Shown here: piece after piece, positions 30,786-33,499 of the stretch | Numbering within the stretch: the first letter of the stretch is position 1 | Layout of the letters: each line of letters begins with the position of its first letter | Assembly: GCA_947503685.1 (NCBI GenBank) | Contig: CANNEW010000003.1 | Span: forward strand, 1 to 33,499 | Origin: Comamonadaceae bacterium | GTDB taxonomy: Bacteria; Pseudomonadota; Gammaproteobacteria; Burkholderiales; Burkholderiaceae_C | Direction of reading: 5' to 3' | Length of the DNA stretch: 33,499 bases | Notes under the pieces: model-generated | Told to the model about the DNA's origin: nothing | Seen by the model: only the letters and a program-made list of their open reading frames with translations | Databases searched by the model: none | Position numbers and translations under genes: made by a program

Positions 30786-31376
30786 ATGTCCAAAACCATT
30801 GAGTTCTTTTTTGATTTCGGCAGCCCTACCACCTACCTGGCGAACACCCAGTTACCCAAGTTGGCGCAACAATGCGGCGCACACCTGGTCTACCGACCCA
30901 TGCTGCTAGGCGGCGTGTTCAAAGCTACCGGCAATGCCAGCCCCGTCACCGTGCCGGCCAAGGGCCGCTGGATGGGCGTGGACATACAACGCTGGGCTGA
31001 GCACTACGGCGTGCCCTTTGCCTTCAACCCGCATTTCCCTATCAACACCCTGCCCCTGATGCGCGGCGCCTGCGGCATGCAAATGCGCCATCCCGATGCT
31101 TTGGGGCGCTATATCGATGCGGTTTTCGAGGCTATGTGGGTCAAGCCCTGCAATATGGGCGACCCGCAGGTGTTGGCGCAAGTACTGGGCGCCGTCGGTT
31201 TTGAGGCGCAGGCATTTATGGACTTGATTGCAGACCCGCAGGTTAAGGCCCAACTCATCAGCAACACCGACGAAGCCGTGGCGCGCGGGGTGTTTGGTGC
31301 ACCCACTATGTTTGTGGGTGACCAACTATTTTTCGGTCAGGACCGGTTCGATTTTGTGCGCCACGCCCTGGCCTGA
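30786..31376 (+). CDS. 2-hydroxychromene-2-carboxylate isomerase family (DsbA-like fold)
   Basis: A 196-residue thioredoxin-fold protein of the kappa-GST/HCCA isomerase group. It begins with IEFFFDFGSPTTYLA, where Ser13 takes the place of the active-site residue, and contains PMLLGGVFKATGN, the PFAFNPHFPINTLPLMRG loop and the closing ARGVFGAPTMFVGDQLFFGQD. HCCA isomerases act in naphthalene-type degradation with glutathione, but many homologues occur outside such pathways. Here no naphthalene genes are adjacent; the role may be another glutathione-dependent isomerisation. It sits 53 bases after the methionine synthase and 41 bases before the KAS III-like gene. Confidence 0.88.
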   Translation: MSKTIEFFFDFGSPTTYLANTQLPKLAQQCGAHLVYRPMLLGGVFKATGNASPVTVPAKGRWMGVDIQRWAEHYGVPFAFNPHFPINTLPLMRGACGMQMRHPDALGRYIDAVFEAMWVKPCNMGDPQVLAQVLGAVGFEAQAFMDLIADPQVKAQLISNTDEAVARGVFGAPTMFVGDQLFFGQDRFDFVRHALA

Positions 31377-31417
31377 AAAACCTACGCGCTGCCCCTGCCA
31401 AAGATTAAGGAAACCCT

Positions 31418-32536
31418 ATGCATCGCGTTGCCATCAGCAGCACCGGCCTGTTTACCCCGCCACACACCATCAGCAACGAAGAGTTGGTGCAGGCCTATAA
31501 CGACTACGCCGCGCTAGAAAACACCCGCCATGCCGAGGCGATTGCCGCCGGCACGCACAGCGCTCTCACTGAGTCGAGTGTCGAGTTCATCGAAAAAGCC
31601 TCGGGCATCAAAAGCCGTTACGTCATGGAAAAACTTGGCGTGCTGGACCCGGAGCGTATGCGTCCGCGCTTTACACTCCGCCCAGATAGCGAGATTTCTA
31701 TGATGGCTGAGATCGGCGTGCAAGCCTGCCAGGAGGCATTGCGCGCGGCCGGTAAGACAGTTGCCGATGTGGACGGCCTGATTTGCGCCGCCGCCAATAT
31801 GCAGCGCCCCTACCCGGCCATGGGTGTGGAAATTCAGACGGCGCTGGGCGTCCATGGGTACGCCTTTGATATGAACGTGGCTTGTTCCTCGGCCACGTTT
31901 GCTTTGGAGCTGGCCTACAACGCGGTGCGCACCGGCCAGTCGCGTGCGGTACTGGTGGTCAACCCGGAAATTACCTCGGCGCATTTGGCCTGGAAAGACC
32001 GCGACTGCCATTTCATCTTTGGCGACGTCTGCACCGCCATCTTGGTGGAGCGCCTCGACCTGGCGCCGCAGGGCGCTTTTGAGATTCTGGGCACGCGCTT
32101 GCTCAGTACGTTTTCGAACAATATCCGCAACAACCAGGGTTTTATGTCGCGCGCCGAAGACCGCGACCCGGACGACCGGGACCAGCTCTTTCGCCAGGAA
32201 GGGCGCAAAGTCTTCAAGGAAGTCTGCCCCATGGCGGCCGAGCACATCGAAAGCCACTTACAAAGCCTGGACTTGACACCCGCGCAGGTGCGCCGCTTCT
32301 GGCTGCACCAGGCCAATTTGTCCATGAACCAGTTCATCATCCGCCGCCTGCTCGGGCGCGATGCCAGCGCCGACGAAGCGCCCGTCATATTGGACGAATT
32401 TGCCAACACCGCCTCGGCCGGGTCGATCATCTCTTTTCACCGCAACAAAGCGGACATCCAAAGCGGCGAAACCGGCGTCATTTGCTCCTTTGGCGCGGGT
32501 TATTCGATCGGCAGCGTGATTGTGCGCAAGACCTGA
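31418..32536 (+). CDS. Beta-ketoacyl-ACP synthase III-like protein
   Basis: A 372-residue thiolase-fold condensing enzyme. The catalytic triad is complete: Cys156 in MNVACSSATFAL, His297 in WLHQANLSMNQF and Asn330 in FANTASAGS. It is longer than E. coli FabH (about 317 residues) because of extra sequence in the N-terminal part (residues 25-60) and around RAEDRDPDDRDQLFRQEGRK. It may start fatty acid chains or condense an unusual acyl primer. No other fab genes adjoin, so it is probably a second, specialised KAS III. TAAGGAAA provides a good ribosome binding site before the ATG. Confidence 0.9.
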   Translation: MHRVAISSTGLFTPPHTISNEELVQAYNDYAALENTRHAEAIAAGTHSALTESSVEFIEKASGIKSRYVMEKLGVLDPERMRPRFTLRPDSEISMMAEIGVQACQEALRAAGKTVADVDGLICAAANMQRPYPAMGVEIQTALGVHGYAFDMNVACSSATFALELAYNAVRTGQSRAVLVVNPEITSAHLAWKDRDCHFIFGDVCTAILVERLDLAPQGAFEILGTRLLSTFSNNIRNNQGFMSRAEDRDPDDRDQLFRQEGRKVFKEVCPMAAEHIESHLQSLDLTPAQVRRFWLHQANLSMNQFIIRRLLGRDASADEAPVILDEFANTASAGSIISFHRNKADIQSGETGVICSFGAGYSIGSVIVRKT

Positions 32537-32549
32537 GCCGCGGACATCA

Positions 32550-32571
32550 GCGCGGGCCGCAATCCCCGCGC
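32550..32571. repeat. GC-rich hairpin between convergent genes
   Basis: GCGCGGG (32550-32556) and CCCGCGC (32565-32571) form a perfect 7-base stem with an 8-base loop between the convergent KAS III-like and GNAT genes. No T-tract follows on either strand, so it is at best a weak terminator. Confidence 0.3.
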
Positions 32572-32586
32572 AAGGCCGGCACAGGT

Positions 32587-33114
32587 TTAAATCAGTGTCC
32601 GCTGCAAACGCAGCTCGGCGATGGTATGACCTACTACTTGCACTTCGCGCTCGGCACCCGGTTCGCGCTTGAAGCCAGCCAGTTCAAAAAAGCGCAAGGC
32701 CGTTTTGTTGCGTGCTTGCATCCACAAGGTGACGTCGATACAACCTTCGTCATGTAAACCCTGGCGCGCCGAATGCCACAAAGACAGGCCCACGCCCAGG
32801 CCCTGGAAATCCGGGTGCACATAGATGTCGGTAATCTCACCGGTAGTTTGGCGGCTGGCCTCGTCGCGGCTGCGGTCAAAGCCGACAAAGCCGACGATGC
32901 GCTCGCCGTGCATGGCCGCCATCACCTGGGGCTCGGCAAACTCAATCGCCTCGCGCCAATAGGCCTGGCGCTTGTCCTGGCCCAAGGGAGCTAATTGGTC
33001 GGTGCCCAATAAGGACTGGTAGGTTTCAAGCGCTACCTGCGCATACAAATCACTAATCGCTTTGGCATCGCGCACGACGGTGGCGCGTACCGGAAAAACA
33101 GAGGTGCTGGACAT
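32587..33114 (-). CDS. GNAT family N-acetyltransferase
   Basis: A 175-residue acetyltransferase. The acetyl-CoA binding region is ITDIYVHPDFQGLGVGLSLW with the Q-G-L-G-V-G pyrophosphate loop, followed by VTLWMQARNKTALRFFELAG and GFKREPGAE, the usual end of the domain. The ATG at 33114 is chosen; the frame is open ten codons further upstream but those are not typical. The substrate is unknown. It is convergent with the KAS III-like gene and divergent from the cytochrome gene. Confidence 0.9.
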   Translation of the reverse strand: MSSTSVFPVRATVVRDAKAISDLYAQVALETYQSLLGTDQLAPLGQDKRQAYWREAIEFAEPQVMAAMHGERIVGFVGFDRSRDEASRQTTGEITDIYVHPDFQGLGVGLSLWHSARQGLHDEGCIDVTLWMQARNKTALRFFELAGFKREPGAEREVQVVGHTIAELRLQRTLI

Positions 33115-33218
33115 GGGAACTGCAATCACAAAAAAACGAAACAAAGGCCAAGCCGATTGTCGCAGGATTGCGAGGGGCTTGAAGCGCCCTAACCGTGCAG
33201 GGCGTTAAGCTTTGCCCC

Positions 33219-33499
33219 ATGCGCCAGGATAAAACAAGCCCCCTACTGAGCCCGCTTTGGCGCCTGGCGCTGTGTTGCTGGCTGCTAGGCGTGTGCCTGG
33301 TAGCACAGGCTGCTCCGTTTGAGGACAGCATGGCCCAGCGCGCCTTGGCGTGCACTGGCTGCCACGGACCCCAGGGGCGCTCTGGCCCTGACGGTTACTA
33401 CCCACGCATAGCTGGCAAGCCCGCAGGCTATTTGTATAACCAGTTGGTCAACTTGCAACAAGGGCGGCGCAACTATCCGCTGATGCAAAGTCTGCTCGC
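33219..33499 (+). CDS. Class I c-type cytochrome, N-terminal part (runs off the window)
   Basis: The frame opens at ATG 33219 and continues to the window edge. It encodes a signal peptide (LWRLALCCWLLGVCLVAQAA, cleavage after about residue 32) and a haem-attachment motif CTGCH with Cys45, Cys48 and His49. GPQGRSGPDGYYPRIAGKPA follows, then YLYNQLVNLQQGRRNYPLM, as in periplasmic cytochromes c of the c4/c553-like type. The axial Met region may be represented by YPLM, or lies beyond the edge. A second haem domain cannot be excluded. It is divergent from the GNAT gene, with about 105 bases between starts. Confidence 0.85.
   Translation, partial: MRQDKTSPLLSPLWRLALCCWLLGVCLVAQAAPFEDSMAQRALACTGCHGPQGRSGPDGYYPRIAGKPAGYLYNQLVNLQQGRRNYPLMQSLL

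Noticed and set aside
1-33499. CRISPR array or restriction/anti-phage system
   Set aside because: No regularly spaced repeats and no Cas, restriction, CBASS, retron or similar genes were seen on either strand.

Overview
The window looks like a chromosomal segment of a betaproteobacterium of the order Burkholderiales, most likely Comamonadaceae or a close relative. This is inferred from protein resemblance and gene content (ValS with the beta-proteobacterial insertion near its KMSKS loop, a DinB of beta type, QueF, YaaA, a TIGR02450 Trp-rich protein, TRAP transporters). No rRNA, CRISPR array or intact insertion sequence is visible. Genes are dense and on both strands except between about 12.2 and 15.6 kb, where coding density drops and toxin-antitoxin and integrase remnants accumulate.

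Left part (1-11.2 kb). A sugar-type periplasmic binding protein, an OmpR-type response regulator and the first 40 codons of a histidine kinase run leftward and look like one sensing operon. An AT-rich control region separates them from a secreted subtilase, a possible 41-codon ORF and a small acidic protein. A BPL_N/class I glutamine-amidotransferase-like protein faces a tight TRAP operon: lipoprotein TatT, solute-binding protein and a fused small/large permease. Next come a PanE-like ketopantoate reductase and a Rieske ring-hydroxylating oxygenase alpha subunit.

Middle (11.2-17.5 kb). A class IV aminotransferase is followed by a sparse stretch with a truncated YoeB-type toxin next to a perfect palindrome, a bicupin, the small Trp-rich protein and tRNA-Leu(CAA) with a strong terminator. 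Beyond the tRNA, two decayed copies of a tyrosine-recombinase C-terminus flank a MazEF-type pair. An FMN-dependent alpha-hydroxy acid dehydrogenase and a VapBC pair complete the stretch. I read it as an old integration site beside a tRNA gene.

Right part (17.5-33.5 kb). Mostly housekeeping: dinB overlapping a dienoyl-CoA isomerase, yaaA-queF, a DUF2798 protein, valS, a leftward cluster cysM-Nudix-tusA-LOG, a D-lactate-dehydrogenase-like flavoprotein, a DUF1993 protein, a folate-independent methionine synthase of MesD type, a 2-hydroxychromene-2-carboxylate isomerase-like protein, a KAS III-like enzyme, a GNAT acetyltransferase and the start of a c-type cytochrome.

The oddest items are an in-frame insertion of about 75 codons carrying a long palindrome inside valS, a well-formed sigma70 promoter with paired repeats and no evident gene between valS and the LOG gene, and the duplicated integrase tails around MazEF. 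I did not find a convincing wholly new multi-gene system.
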